A stretch of DNA of 64,000 nucleotides from Thermoactinospora rubra (GTDB taxonomy: Bacteria > Actinomycetota > Actinomycetes > Streptosporangiales > Streptosporangiaceae), in NCBI RefSeq assembly GCF_002093975.1, contig NZ_MSZZ01000022.1, forward strand, positions 1-64,000, written 5' to 3'. The notes under the pieces were generated by a model. The model had not been told where the DNA came from, did no database searches, and worked only from the letters and a program-made list of their open reading frames with translations. This document shows positions 24,367 through 32,945 of the stretch, piece by piece (positions within the stretch are counted from its first letter, which is position 1; each line of letters starts with the position of its first letter). The position numbers were made by a program, and so were the translations under genes.

Positions 24367-25596
24367 ATGAGCTTCCCCATTCGCCCCTTCGGCGAGGACG
24401 AGTTCGGCGCCTTCGCCGATGTGCTGAACGAGGCCTTCGGCTGGGCGCCGACTCCCAAGGAGCTGGAGCGCTGGAAGGCCGGCACGGAGTTCGACCGCAC
24501 GCTGGCGGCCTTCGACGGCGACCGCATGGTCGGCACGGCCGGGGCCTACACCTTCCAGATGACCGTGCCCGGCGGCCGGCTGCCGGTGGCGGGCGTGACC
24601 ACGGTCGGCGTGCTGCCCTCGCACCGCCGCCGTGGCATCCTGTCGGCGCTGATGCGCCGCCAGCTGGCCGACGTCCGCGAGCGCGGCGAGCCGGTCGCCG
24701 CCCTCTACGCCTCCGAGGCGGTCATCTACGGCCGCTTCGGGTACGGCAGGGCCTCCGACGACCTGTCGTTCCGCATCCCCACCCATCGCTCCTCGTTCGT
24801 CCGCCACGCCCCCGTCGATCCGGCGTTGCGCCTGACGGTCGTCAAGCCGGCCGAGCGCCGCGCCGACTTCGAGCGGCTCTTCGAGGCGGTCGTGGACGGG
24901 CGGCCGGGGCAGTACCGCAGGAACGAGCACTTCTGGAACGGCGTGCTGGCCGACGAGGAGTCCGACCAGGGCGGCAACGGGCCGCTGCGCGCGCTCCTCG
25001 CCGAGGACCCCGGCGGCGTGCGCGGGTACGCGCTGTTCCGCGTCAAGTCCAAGTGGTCCGACACCGGCATCCCCGACGGCGAGCTGTTCCTCAACGAGCT
25101 CTACGCCGCCGACCCGGCGGCCTACGCGCTGCTGTGGCGAGGCGTCCTGGACCGCGACCTGGTCACGCACGTCAAGGCTCCCGGGCGTCCCGTCGACGAC
25201 CCGATCACGCAGCTGCTGGCCGACACCCGCCAGCTGCAGGCGCGGCACGGCGACGACCTGTGGGTGCGCGTGGTGGAGGTCGACAAGGCGCTGACGGGCC
25301 GCGCGTACTCCGCCGCCGTGGACGTGGTGCTCGACGTGGCCGACGACGTCTGCCCGTGGAACGCCCGCCGGTGGCGGCTCACCGCCGACCCCGCCGGCGC
25401 CGAGTGCAAGCCGACCGACGAGGAGCCGGACATCTCGCTGCCCGTCTCGTCGCTGGGCGGCGCCTACCTGGGGGCCGGGTCGCTGGCGGCCCAGCTGGAG
25501 GCGGGGCTGGTCGCCGAGCACGCGGCGGGAGCCGTACGGCGGCTGGCCACCGCCATGTCGTGGACCCCCAAGCCCTGGGCCGGGCTTGTTTTCTGA
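24367..25596 (+). CDS. eis: Eis-family GNAT N-acetyltransferase
   Basis: The 409-residue protein is a multi-domain acetyltransferase of the Eis type. An N-terminal GNAT domain carries the acetyl-CoA loop GVLPSHRRRGILSALM near residues 81-96 and an AVIYGRFGYG segment; a second GNAT-like domain and a SCP2-like C-terminal domain follow. The last residue is Phe (LVF), and in characterised Eis enzymes the C-terminal carboxylate takes part in catalysis. Eis proteins acetylate aminoglycosides and other amines at several positions; the natural substrate here is unknown. Divergent from the PP2C gene. Confidence 0.9.
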   Translation: MSFPIRPFGEDEFGAFADVLNEAFGWAPTPKELERWKAGTEFDRTLAAFDGDRMVGTAGAYTFQMTVPGGRLPVAGVTTVGVLPSHRRRGILSALMRRQLADVRERGEPVAALYASEAVIYGRFGYGRASDDLSFRIPTHRSSFVRHAPVDPALRLTVVKPAERRADFERLFEAVVDGRPGQYRRNEHFWNGVLADEESDQGGNGPLRALLAEDPGGVRGYALFRVKSKWSDTGIPDGELFLNELYAADPAAYALLWRGVLDRDLVTHVKAPGRPVDDPITQLLADTRQLQARHGDDLWVRVVEVDKALTGRAYSAAVDVVLDVADDVCPWNARRWRLTADPAGAECKPTDEEPDISLPVSSLGGAYLGAGSLAAQLEAGLVAEHAAGAVRRLATAMSWTPKPWAGLVF

Positions 25597-25616
25597 GCCT
25601 GTGTTCTAATCGAGAC

Positions 25617-25769
25617 ATGGCACTGCAGAGCTTGCAGATCACCGCGGTCGTCGCCATGCGCGCCCGCGACGTGTCCAGGCCGAGCAAGGAGCAGCTGGAG
25701 GCGGCGGACCGGCGGCCCCTGCGCGACGAGATGCCCAGGAACCCGCGCAAGGGCCGCCAGAACGGCTGA
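25617..25769 (+). CDS. Small conserved-looking protein, 50 aa
   Basis: I do not recognise this gene. The peptide starts MALQSLQITAVVAMRARDV and continues SRPSKEQLEAADRRPLRDEM with a basic end (PRNPRKGRQNG). Composition and codon use look coding. It starts 20 bp after eis, with TCTAAT exactly 6 nt before the ATG, which matches the leaderless pattern of neighbouring genes. It ends 5 bp from the convergent rpiB stop. Confidence 0.5.
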   Translation: MALQSLQITAVVAMRARDVSRPSKEQLEAADRRPLRDEMPRNPRKGRQNG

Positions 25770-25774
25770 CGCGG

Positions 25775-26245
25775 TTACTGGGGCAGCGGCGGCAGCTGGC
25801 CGATGGTCTCGTAGGAGGCCAGCTGCGCGATCCGGCGGCTGTGCCGTTCGGCGCCGGAAAACGCCGTGCCCAGGAAGACCTCGACGAACCGCGTGGCGTC
25901 CTCGGTGGGGTGCATGCGCGCCCCGACGCTGACCACGTTGGCGTTGTTGTGCTCGCGTGCCAGGCGGGCCGTCTCCTCGCTCCAGGCCAGCGCGGCCCTG
26001 ATGCCGCGGACCTTGTTGGCCGCGATCTGCTCGCCGTTGCCGGACCCGCCGATCACCACGCCGAGGCTGCCCGGGTCGCCCGCCACGCCCTCGGCCGCCC
26101 TCAGCACGAACGCCGGGTAGTCGTCCTCGGCGTCGTAGACGAACGGACCGCAGTCGACGACCTCGTGGCCGTGCTCCTTCAACCAGGACACGAGGTGGTT
26201 CTTCAGCTCAAAGCCGGCATGGTCGGCACCGATGTAGACACGCAC
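25775..26245 (-). CDS. rpiB: Ribose-5-phosphate isomerase B
   Basis: RpiB interconverts ribose-5-phosphate and ribulose-5-phosphate in the pentose phosphate pathway. The 156-residue protein has the N-terminal IGADHAGFELK motif, the loop GGSGNGEQIAANK with Glu72 in the place used as base in mycobacterial RpiB (E. coli uses a Cys), and REHNNANVVSVGARM. The length fits the actinobacterial type. GTG start at 26245. It is divergent from def. Confidence 0.95.
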   Translation of the reverse strand: MRVYIGADHAGFELKNHLVSWLKEHGHEVVDCGPFVYDAEDDYPAFVLRAAEGVAGDPGSLGVVIGGSGNGEQIAANKVRGIRAALAWSEETARLAREHNNANVVSVGARMHPTEDATRFVEVFLGTAFSGAERHSRRIAQLASYETIGQLPPLPQ

Positions 26246-26316
26246 ACGGCAAGTCTTTCACAGTCGCTAGAGTAAGAGGCGGCAAGCTCTGGTGACCCTT
26301 ACTCGTGGAGTGATCC

Positions 26317-26802
26317 ATGCGCGACATCCGCGTCATCGGCGACCCCGTGCTGCGCACGCCCGCCGAGCCCGTCGTCGATTTCGACCGGGAGCTGCGCCGC
26401 CTGATCGACGAGATGTTCGAGGCCATGTACGCCGCCGAGGGCGTGGGACTGGCGGGGCCGCAGATCGGGGTGCCGCGGCGGCTGTTCGTCTACGACGTCA
26501 ACGGGCGCAGGGGCCACGTGGTCAACCCGGTGCTCACCGTGGACGACGCCGAGGAGGTGCTGGACCACGAGGGCTGCCTGTCCGTCCCCGGCCGCGAGAC
26601 GCGCAAGCCGCTCTACGCCCCCACGCCCCGCGCCGCCGGGGTGACCGTGACCGGCGTCGACCGCCTGGGCCGTCCCGTCAGCGTGCGGGCCCGCGGCACG
26701 CTCGCCCGGTGCTTCCAGCACGAGGTGGACCACCTCGACGGCAGGCTGTTCGTCGACCTGCTGCCCAAGAGCGAGGCGCGCAAGATCATGCTCCAGACGT
26801 AG
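26317..26802 (+). CDS. def: Peptide deformylase
   Basis: This metalloenzyme removes the formyl group from new proteins. The 161-residue product has all three motifs: GVGLAGPQIG (43-52), EGCLSVPG (85-92; Cys87 is a metal ligand) and QHEVDHLDG (134-142; His135 and His139). The length and the short C-terminus are typical. It is not next to fmt here. ATG at 26317 with GGAG upstream. Confidence 0.95.
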   Translation: MRDIRVIGDPVLRTPAEPVVDFDRELRRLIDEMFEAMYAAEGVGLAGPQIGVPRRLFVYDVNGRRGHVVNPVLTVDDAEEVLDHEGCLSVPGRETRKPLYAPTPRAAGVTVTGVDRLGRPVSVRARGTLARCFQHEVDHLDGRLFVDLLPKSEARKIMLQT

Positions 26803-26938
26803 GCCGGGCGAGCCGGGCGGCGGGCGGGCTGGTCGGATAGCTCGCCCGATATGGGGGGCGAATACGGAGGGATGCAAGCGGGCTGCAGGCGGTGACGGCT
26901 ATCACGGGAGGGCACCAACCGCACCAGGGGAGCCAGAC

Positions 26939-28021
26939 ATGAACCATCCCGTCCCGTCGTCACGCATGCTCGGCAAGGTGAGACGCTGGGCGACGTGCCT
27001 CGCCGCCGCGGCGGTGGCCGTCACCACGGCGGCCACCGCTCCGGCCGTCGCCGAGACCGGCACCGCGGCCGGTAGCGCGGCCAGCGTCCAGGACCGCGTC
27101 AACGCCGCCCTCCGCTCGTGGATGTACGCGAACGGCGTCAGCAACGCGGGCCTCGCCGTGATGCGCGACAACGACCTCGTCGGCTCCTACGGCTACAACG
27201 AGATGTCGGCCGAGTCGCCCGCCAACGTGGCGTCGCTGTCCAAGGCGATCACCGGCGTGTGCGTCATGTCGCTCGTCGACAACGGCCGCCTCGGCCTCGG
27301 CACGCGGCTCGGCTCGATCCGCGGCCTGCGCCTGACCATCGGCCCGCGTGCCGCCCGGATCGCCCGCAACATCACGATCGAGGAGCTTCTGCGCCACCGC
27401 AGCGGCATCACGTTCGACCCGTCGCAGGCCGGGCTGGCCGGGATCCCCAACGCGGACTCCTCCGACGTGATCCTCATCCGCCGTGCCCTGTCCCGGCCGC
27501 TCGCCGCCCGCCCCGCGGCCGAGTCCTACAACAACGTCAATTACGCCCTGCTCGGCCATGTGATCCAGGTCGTCAGCGGCGAGCCGTACGAGAGCTACTG
27601 CCGGCGGATGGCGCTGGCCCCGCGCGGCGCGAACGGGCGCATCGGCCCGGGCACGCGGGCCATGGGCGCGTTCGGCGGGTGGGAGATCTCGGCGGTCGAC
27701 TACGCGATGTTCGCGCGGGCGTACGACAAGAGGTCGCGGCTGATGAGCCCGGCGGCGCACCGGTTCATCGACGCCATGGGGTCGGCCGCCTCGCCGACGG
27801 CGTCGCTGGGGATGTACGTGGTCCACGCGCCGAAGGGGCGGAACCTCTTCCACCACGGCAACTGGCGGTCGACGGCGACGACGCCGAACGAGTTCAGCGC
27901 CTTCTTCGCCATGTGGAACAACGGCGTCTCGGTCGTCGTCACCTACGACCGGATGGTGAGCGACGCGGCGCGGGTGTCGCTGGACAACATGTTGCGGGAG
28001 GCGGCGTTCAGCCAGGGCTGA
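26939..28021 (+). CDS. Secreted serine hydrolase (beta-lactamase/transpeptidase fold, class C type)
   Basis: The 360-residue protein begins with a signal peptide (residues about 16-40, ending VAETG). It has the S-x-x-K motif in VASLSKAI near residue 100, a Tyr-x-Asn-like motif in SYNNVNYALLG near 195, and a HHGN segment near 305 where the third motif (H/K-T/S-G) is expected. It resembles class C beta-lactamase-like esterases and D-Ala-D-Ala peptidases; which activity it has cannot be told by eye. Convergent with the aldehyde dehydrogenase, 32 bp apart. Confidence 0.85.
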   Translation: MNHPVPSSRMLGKVRRWATCLAAAAVAVTTAATAPAVAETGTAAGSAASVQDRVNAALRSWMYANGVSNAGLAVMRDNDLVGSYGYNEMSAESPANVASLSKAITGVCVMSLVDNGRLGLGTRLGSIRGLRLTIGPRAARIARNITIEELLRHRSGITFDPSQAGLAGIPNADSSDVILIRRALSRPLAARPAAESYNNVNYALLGHVIQVVSGEPYESYCRRMALAPRGANGRIGPGTRAMGAFGGWEISAVDYAMFARAYDKRSRLMSPAAHRFIDAMGSAASPTASLGMYVVHAPKGRNLFHHGNWRSTATTPNEFSAFFAMWNNGVSVVVTYDRMVSDAARVSLDNMLREAAFSQG

Positions 28022-28053
28022 CGGCCGTGACCGGACCTCCTCCGACTAGACGC

Positions 28054-29457
28054 CTAGAACTGCAGGGCCTTGGTCTCGAAGTACTCCTCGAGCCCTTCCT
28101 CGCCCAGCTCCCGCCCCAGTCCCGACTGCTTGTAGCCGCCGAAGGGGGCCTGCGGGTTGAACGAGCCGCCGTTGATGGACACCTGGCCGGTGCGCAGGCG
28201 GCGGGCCACCGCGACGGCCCGTTCCTCCGAGCCCGCCCAGACGGCGCCCGAAAGGCCGTAGGGCGTGCCGTCCGCGATCGCGACCGCCTGGTCCTCGCTC
28301 GTGTACGGGATGATCGACAGGACCGGCCCGAAGATCTCCTCCTGCTCGATCGTCATCCCCGGCTCGACGCCCGCGAAGACCGTAGGCTCGACGTAGTAGC
28401 CCCGTTCGAGCGGGGGCTCGGTGCCGCCGGTGACGAGGCGGGCGCCCTCCTCCTGACCCCGGTTGATGTAGCGGACCACCCGGTCGCGCTGCCGTTCGGA
28501 CACGAGGGGGCCCAGGCGCGTGCCCTCGGCGAAGGGGTCGCCGACGGTGTACTTGCGCGCGGCCTCGACGGCGAGCTGGACGGCCGTGTCGTAGTGGTCG
28601 CGGTGGACGATCATGCGGGACAGGGCCGAGCAGGTCTGGCCGGAGTTGACGAAGGCGTTGGCGACGCCCACCTTGACGGCGGCGCCGAGGTCGGCGTCGG
28701 GCAGGATGATCGTCGCGGACTTGCCGCCGAGCTCCAGGGCCACGCGCTTGACGGTCTCGGAGGCCAGCGCGGCGACGCGGCGGCCCACCGCCGAGGAGCC
28801 GGTGAAGGAGACCATGTCGATCTCGGGGTGGGTGGCGATCGCCTCGCCGACGACGGGCCCGACGCCGCTGACGAGGTTGAAGACGCCCGGGGGCAGGCCC
28901 ACCTCGTGGAAGATCTCCGCCAGCGCGTAGGCGGCCAGGGGCGCCACCTCGCTGGGCTTGAGCACGACCGTGCACCCGGCGGCCAGGGCCGGGGCGACCT
29001 TGCAGACGATCTGGTGGAGCGGGTAGTTCCAGGGGGTGATCGCCCCGACGACGCCCACGGGCTCCTTGACGACGAGCGAGTTGCCGACGCGCCGCTCGCG
29101 GGGGTGGCTCTCGGCGAGCTGCGCGTAGGAGGCGAGCACGCCGGCCGGCATCAGCGTCTGGACCTTCAGGGCGAAGCCGTACGGCGCGCCCATGTCGGTG
29201 GCGATCGTGCGGGCCAGCTCGGGCGCCCGTTGCCTGATCAGGTCGGCGGCGGCGGCCAGGAGCTTGGCGCGGTCGGCGGGAGCCGTACCCGACCAGGAGG
29301 GGAAGGCGGCACGGGCGGCACGGGCGGCGGCGTCCACGTCGGACGCGGAGCCGGCGGGCACGCGGTCGATGACCGCTTCTGTGGCGGGGTTGACGACGTC
29401 GACGCCCTCACCGGATGCCGAGGCGGTCCACGCCCCGTTGACATAGAGCTGACGCAT
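28054..29457 (-). CDS. Aldehyde dehydrogenase, NAD(P)+-dependent
   Basis: The 467-residue protein oxidises an aldehyde to its acid. The nucleophile cysteine is in NSGQTCSALSR near residue 275, the general base glutamate in LELGGKSAT near 241, and the cofactor-binding TGSSAVGRRVA segment is present, as well as ITPWNYPLHQI. It is a class of about 465-480 residues without fusion. The substrate is unknown. The ATG at 29457 has AAGG 8 nt upstream; the longer in-frame extension is not typical. Monocistronic. Confidence 0.93.
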   Translation of the reverse strand: MRQLYVNGAWTASASGEGVDVVNPATEAVIDRVPAGSASDVDAAARAARAAFPSWSGTAPADRAKLLAAAADLIRQRAPELARTIATDMGAPYGFALKVQTLMPAGVLASYAQLAESHPRERRVGNSLVVKEPVGVVGAITPWNYPLHQIVCKVAPALAAGCTVVLKPSEVAPLAAYALAEIFHEVGLPPGVFNLVSGVGPVVGEAIATHPEIDMVSFTGSSAVGRRVAALASETVKRVALELGGKSATIILPDADLGAAVKVGVANAFVNSGQTCSALSRMIVHRDHYDTAVQLAVEAARKYTVGDPFAEGTRLGPLVSERQRDRVVRYINRGQEEGARLVTGGTEPPLERGYYVEPTVFAGVEPGMTIEQEEIFGPVLSIIPYTSEDQAVAIADGTPYGLSGAVWAGSEERAVAVARRLRTGQVSINGGSFNPQAPFGGYKQSGLGRELGEEGLEEYFETKALQF

Positions 29458-29620
29458 GGCCCCCATCCTTACGCGCCTTCCCGGACAAAGCGAGCCCGCC
29501 CGGCCGTGCGGGCCGCCCGCGCTGTCCTTCCTTCCAGCAGGGTACGGCGGAGCGGCCACGCCGGCAGGAGATGTCGGAGATCTCGGGAAACTCTCAGCAA
29601 GGATGGCGCGTCGAGAGGGC

Positions 29621-30241
29621 TCAGTCGAAGGCCGGCTCCGCCGTCCTGGACCGCTTGATCTCGTAGAAGAACTCGTAGCCGGCCACGGTGAGCACGCCGT
29701 CCCACAGCCGCCCGGCCTCCTCGCCGCGCGGGATGCGGCTCAGCACGGGGCCGAAGAACGCCGTCCCCTCCACCGCGATCACCGGCGTGCCGACCTCCTG
29801 GCCGACCAGGCCGATGCCCGCGTGGTGGGACTCCCTGACGACCTCGTCGTACTCGTCGGACTCCATGACCTCGGCCAGGGCGACGTCGAGGCCCGCGGCG
29901 GCGAGGGAGTCGGCGACGGTCTCCGGCAGGCGGCCGGGCTGGTCGATGAGGCCCTGGTTGTGCAGGCGCGTGCCGAGCTCGGTGTACAGCGGCCCGACGA
30001 CGTGGTCGCCGTACTTCTGCTGCGCGGCGGCGACGACACGGACGACCTCGATGGACCGCGCGATCTTGGCCCGGTAGTCGTCGGAGACGTCCTTGTCCTC
30101 GTTCAGCACGGTCAGGCTCATGACGTGCCAGCGAGGCTCGATGGGGCGAACCTTCTCAACTTCGAGGAGCCATCGTGACGTAATCCAGGCGAAGGGGCAG
30201 AAAGGATCGAACCAAAGGTCTACGGGGGTCTTCGCTGTCAT
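29621..30241 (-). CDS. DsbA-like reductase, Rv2466c type, with a single active-site Cys
   Basis: The 206-residue protein closely follows the mycothiol-dependent nitroreductase/mycoredoxin-like Rv2466c of M. tuberculosis: DLWFDPFCPFAWITSRWLLE, HVMSLTVLNED, SHHAGIGLVGQEVGTPVIAV and FFGPVLSRIPRGEEAGRLW. The active-site motif, CPWC in Rv2466c, is CPFA here (Cys15 kept, second Cys replaced by Ala). A monothiol mechanism with mycothiol is possible, or activity is altered. ATG at 30241. It is divergent from pepN, 60 bp apart. Confidence 0.88.
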   Translation of the reverse strand: MTAKTPVDLWFDPFCPFAWITSRWLLEVEKVRPIEPRWHVMSLTVLNEDKDVSDDYRAKIARSIEVVRVVAAAQQKYGDHVVGPLYTELGTRLHNQGLIDQPGRLPETVADSLAAAGLDVALAEVMESDEYDEVVRESHHAGIGLVGQEVGTPVIAVEGTAFFGPVLSRIPRGEEAGRLWDGVLTVAGYEFFYEIKRSRTAEPAFD

Positions 30242-30301
30242 GGCAAGCAATAACCTTGAGCACCGAGGACGATATTCCATGAACGACAACAGGAGCGGAT
30301 C

Positions 30302-32818
30302 GTGGCAGGCAACCTGACCCGGGACGAGGCACGAGAGCGCGCCCGGTTGCTGAAGGTCGAGTCGTATGCTGTGGAGCTCGACCTGCGGGTCGGTGAGGAA
30401 CGCTTCGACAGCGTCACCACGGTCCGCTTCACCGGGCTGCGGCCGGGCGCGTCCACCTTCATCGACCTGCATGGCGCAAACGTTTACAAGGTCACGCTCA
30501 ACGGCACGGATCTCGACGTGTCCACCTACGACGCGGAGAAGGGCCGCTTCCCGCTGCCGGAGATCGCCGAGACCAACGAGCTGCGGATCGAGGCCGACTG
30601 CGCCTACATGCGCACCGGCGAGGGCCTGCACCGCTTCGTCGACCCGGTCGACAAGAACGTCTACCTCTACACGCAGTTCGAGACGGCCGACGCGCACCGC
30701 ATGTACGCGTGCTTCGACCAGCCCGACCTGAAGGCCACCTTCGAGCTGACCGTGCACGCGCCCGAGAACTGGAAGGTCGTCTCCAACGCCGCGCCCGACA
30801 GCGTGGAGAACGGCCGCTGGCACTTCCCGCCCACGCCGGTGATGTCCACCTACGTCACCGCGCTGTGCGCCGGGCCGTACCACGAGGTCAGGTCCGAGCA
30901 CGACGGCATCCCGCTGGGGATCTACTGCCGGGCCTCGCTGGCCGAGCACCTGGACGCCGACAACATTTTCGAGATCACCCGGCAGGGCTTCGACTTCTTC
31001 CACAAGGTCTTCGGCATCCGCTACCCGTTCGGCAAGTACGACCAGCTGTTCGTGCCGGAGTTCAACGCCGGGGCGATGGAGAACGCCGGGTGCGTCACGT
31101 TCCTGGAGGACTACGTCTTCCGCTCCCGCGTGACCGACGCGCTGGTGGAGCGCCGCGCCGAGACGATCCTGCACGAGATGGCGCACATGTGGTTCGGCGA
31201 CCTGGTCACCATGCGCTGGTGGGACGACCTGTGGCTGAACGAGTCGTTCGCCACCTACGCCAGCGTGCTGTGCCAGGCGGAGGCGACCAGGTGGGGCCAG
31301 GGCGCCTGGACGACCTTCGCCAACGTCGAGAAGACCTGGGCCTACCGGCAGGACCAGCTGCCCTCCACGCACCCGATCGCCGCCGACATCCCCGACATGC
31401 AGGCGGTCGAGGTCAACTTCGACGGCATCACCTACGCCAAGGGCGCCAGCGTGCTCAAGCAGCTGGTGGCCTACGTGGGGCTGGAGAACTTCCTGGCCGG
31501 GGTGCGCGACTACTTCAACGACCACAAGTGGGGCAACACCACGCTGATGGACCTGCTCGGCGCGCTGGAGCGCACCAGCGGGCGCGACCTGTCGGCCTGG
31601 TCCAAGGAGTGGCTGGAGACGGCGGGCGTCAACACGCTGCGGCCCTCCTTCACCGTGACCGACGGCCGGTTCGACAGCTTCGAGGTGCTGCAGGAGGCCC
31701 ACCCCGACTGGCCGACGCTGCGCTCGCACCGCGTGGCCGTCGGCCTGTACTCCCTGCGGGACGGCGTCCTGACCCGCACCAAGCGGGTCGAGCTCGACGT
31801 GGTGGGCGCCAGGACCGCCGTGCCCGAACTGGTGGGCGTCGAGCGCCCGGACCTGGTGCTGCTCAACGACGACGACCTGACCTACGCCAAGATCCGCCTG
31901 GACGACCGGTCGCTGGAGACCCTGGTCGGCGGCGGCATCAACGCCTTCGAGGCGTCGCTGCCCCGCGCCCTGTGCTGGTCGGCCGCCTGGGACATGACCC
32001 GCGACGGGGAGATGCGCGCCCGCGACTACGTCAAGCTGGTCGCCTCCGGCGTGGGCACGGTCAAGGACATCACGGTGCTGCAGGCCATCCTGAACCAGGC
32101 GCGGCTGGCCACCCAGCAGTACGCCGACCCGGCGTGGCGGGCCGAGGGGCTGGCGCTGCTGGCCTCGACCCTGCGCTCCCTGCTCGCCACGGCCGAGCCC
32201 GGCTCGGACCACCAGCTCGCCTACGTCAACGCCCTCTCGCAGGTGGCGATCTCGGCCGGCGACCTCGACTACCTGCAGGGCATCCTCGACGGCTCGGCCG
32301 TGCCCGAGGGGCTGTCGGTGGACGCGGACCTGCGCTGGACGCTGACGCGCGCCCTGGTCGCGGGCGGCCGGCTGGGCGAGCACGACATCGCGGCCGAGCT
32401 GCGGCGCGACGCCACGGCCTCGGGCGAGCGGTCGGCGGCGCTGTGCCGGGCCGCGATCCCGACGCCGCAGGCCAAGGAGGCCGCCTGGGCGTCGATCACC
32501 GGAGGGGAGCTGGCCAACGCGATCCTGCGCAGCACGATCGGCGGCTTCCAGGAGCCGCACCACGTCGAGCTGCTCAGGCCGTACCGGGAGAGGTACTTCG
32601 CCGAGGTGGGGCGCGTCTACCGGGAGTGGACGTTCGACAGCGCGCAGACCTTCGCCAACGGCTGCTTCCCTGCGCTGGTGATCGAGCAGGAGACCGTAGA
32701 CGCCGCCGAGGCGTTCCTGGCCTCGGGCGACGTCCCGCACGCGCTGCGCCGGATGATCATGGAGGGCGCCGACGGCGTGCGCAGGGCGCTGCGCAACCGC
32801 GCCACCGACGCCGCCTGA
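30302..32818 (+). CDS. pepN: Aminopeptidase N (M1 family)
   Basis: This 838-residue cytosolic zinc aminopeptidase removes N-terminal residues from peptides. It has the GAMENAG exopeptidase motif near residue 255 and the zinc motif HEMAHMWFGD with the downstream glutamate in NESFATYAS (near 290-318). The C-terminal half is the helical ERAP1-like domain. The length is that of the actinobacterial enzyme. GTG start at 30302 with AGGAG 8 nt upstream. A clear terminator hairpin follows the stop. Confidence 0.96.
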   Translation: MAGNLTRDEARERARLLKVESYAVELDLRVGEERFDSVTTVRFTGLRPGASTFIDLHGANVYKVTLNGTDLDVSTYDAEKGRFPLPEIAETNELRIEADCAYMRTGEGLHRFVDPVDKNVYLYTQFETADAHRMYACFDQPDLKATFELTVHAPENWKVVSNAAPDSVENGRWHFPPTPVMSTYVTALCAGPYHEVRSEHDGIPLGIYCRASLAEHLDADNIFEITRQGFDFFHKVFGIRYPFGKYDQLFVPEFNAGAMENAGCVTFLEDYVFRSRVTDALVERRAETILHEMAHMWFGDLVTMRWWDDLWLNESFATYASVLCQAEATRWGQGAWTTFANVEKTWAYRQDQLPSTHPIAADIPDMQAVEVNFDGITYAKGASVLKQLVAYVGLENFLAGVRDYFNDHKWGNTTLMDLLGALERTSGRDLSAWSKEWLETAGVNTLRPSFTVTDGRFDSFEVLQEAHPDWPTLRSHRVAVGLYSLRDGVLTRTKRVELDVVGARTAVPELVGVERPDLVLLNDDDLTYAKIRLDDRSLETLVGGGINAFEASLPRALCWSAAWDMTRDGEMRARDYVKLVASGVGTVKDITVLQAILNQARLATQQYADPAWRAEGLALLASTLRSLLATAEPGSDHQLAYVNALSQVAISAGDLDYLQGILDGSAVPEGLSVDADLRWTLTRALVAGGRLGEHDIAAELRRDATASGERSAALCRAAIPTPQAKEAAWASITGGELANAILRSTIGGFQEPHHVELLRPYRERYFAEVGRVYREWTFDSAQTFANGCFPALVIEQETVDAAEAFLASGDVPHALRRMIMEGADGVRRALRNRATDAA

Positions 32819-32834
32819 CCTCCGTCTCCTCCGA

Positions 32835-32864
32835 GCAGGGCCCCCGCCACGGCAGGGGCCCTGC
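32835..32864 (+). terminator. Terminator of pepN
   Basis: Perfect 10-bp arms GCAGGGCCCC (32835-32844) and GGGGCCCTGC (32855-32864) with a 10-nt loop, followed by CGCGTTTGCGGCTCTT. It separates pepN from the sugar operon. Confidence 0.8.
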
Positions 32865-32908
32865 CGCGTTTGCGGCTCTTGACAGGGAGGCGTCCGCGCC
32901 CTCATTCT

Positions 32909-32932
32909 TTCGGCACTAAGTTTAGTTCCGAA
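32909..32932. promoter_or_regulatory. Nested palindromes upstream of the ROK sugar operon
   Basis: ACTAA-GT-TTAGT (32915-32926) is a perfect palindrome. It lies inside a wider inverted repeat TTCGG (32909-32913) / CCGAA (32928-32932). The AT-rich site 14 nt before the first start of the operon is unusual in this GC-rich DNA and is a good candidate operator for the ROK repressor. Confidence 0.6.
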
Positions 32933-32945
32933 GAAAGTGATCCGG

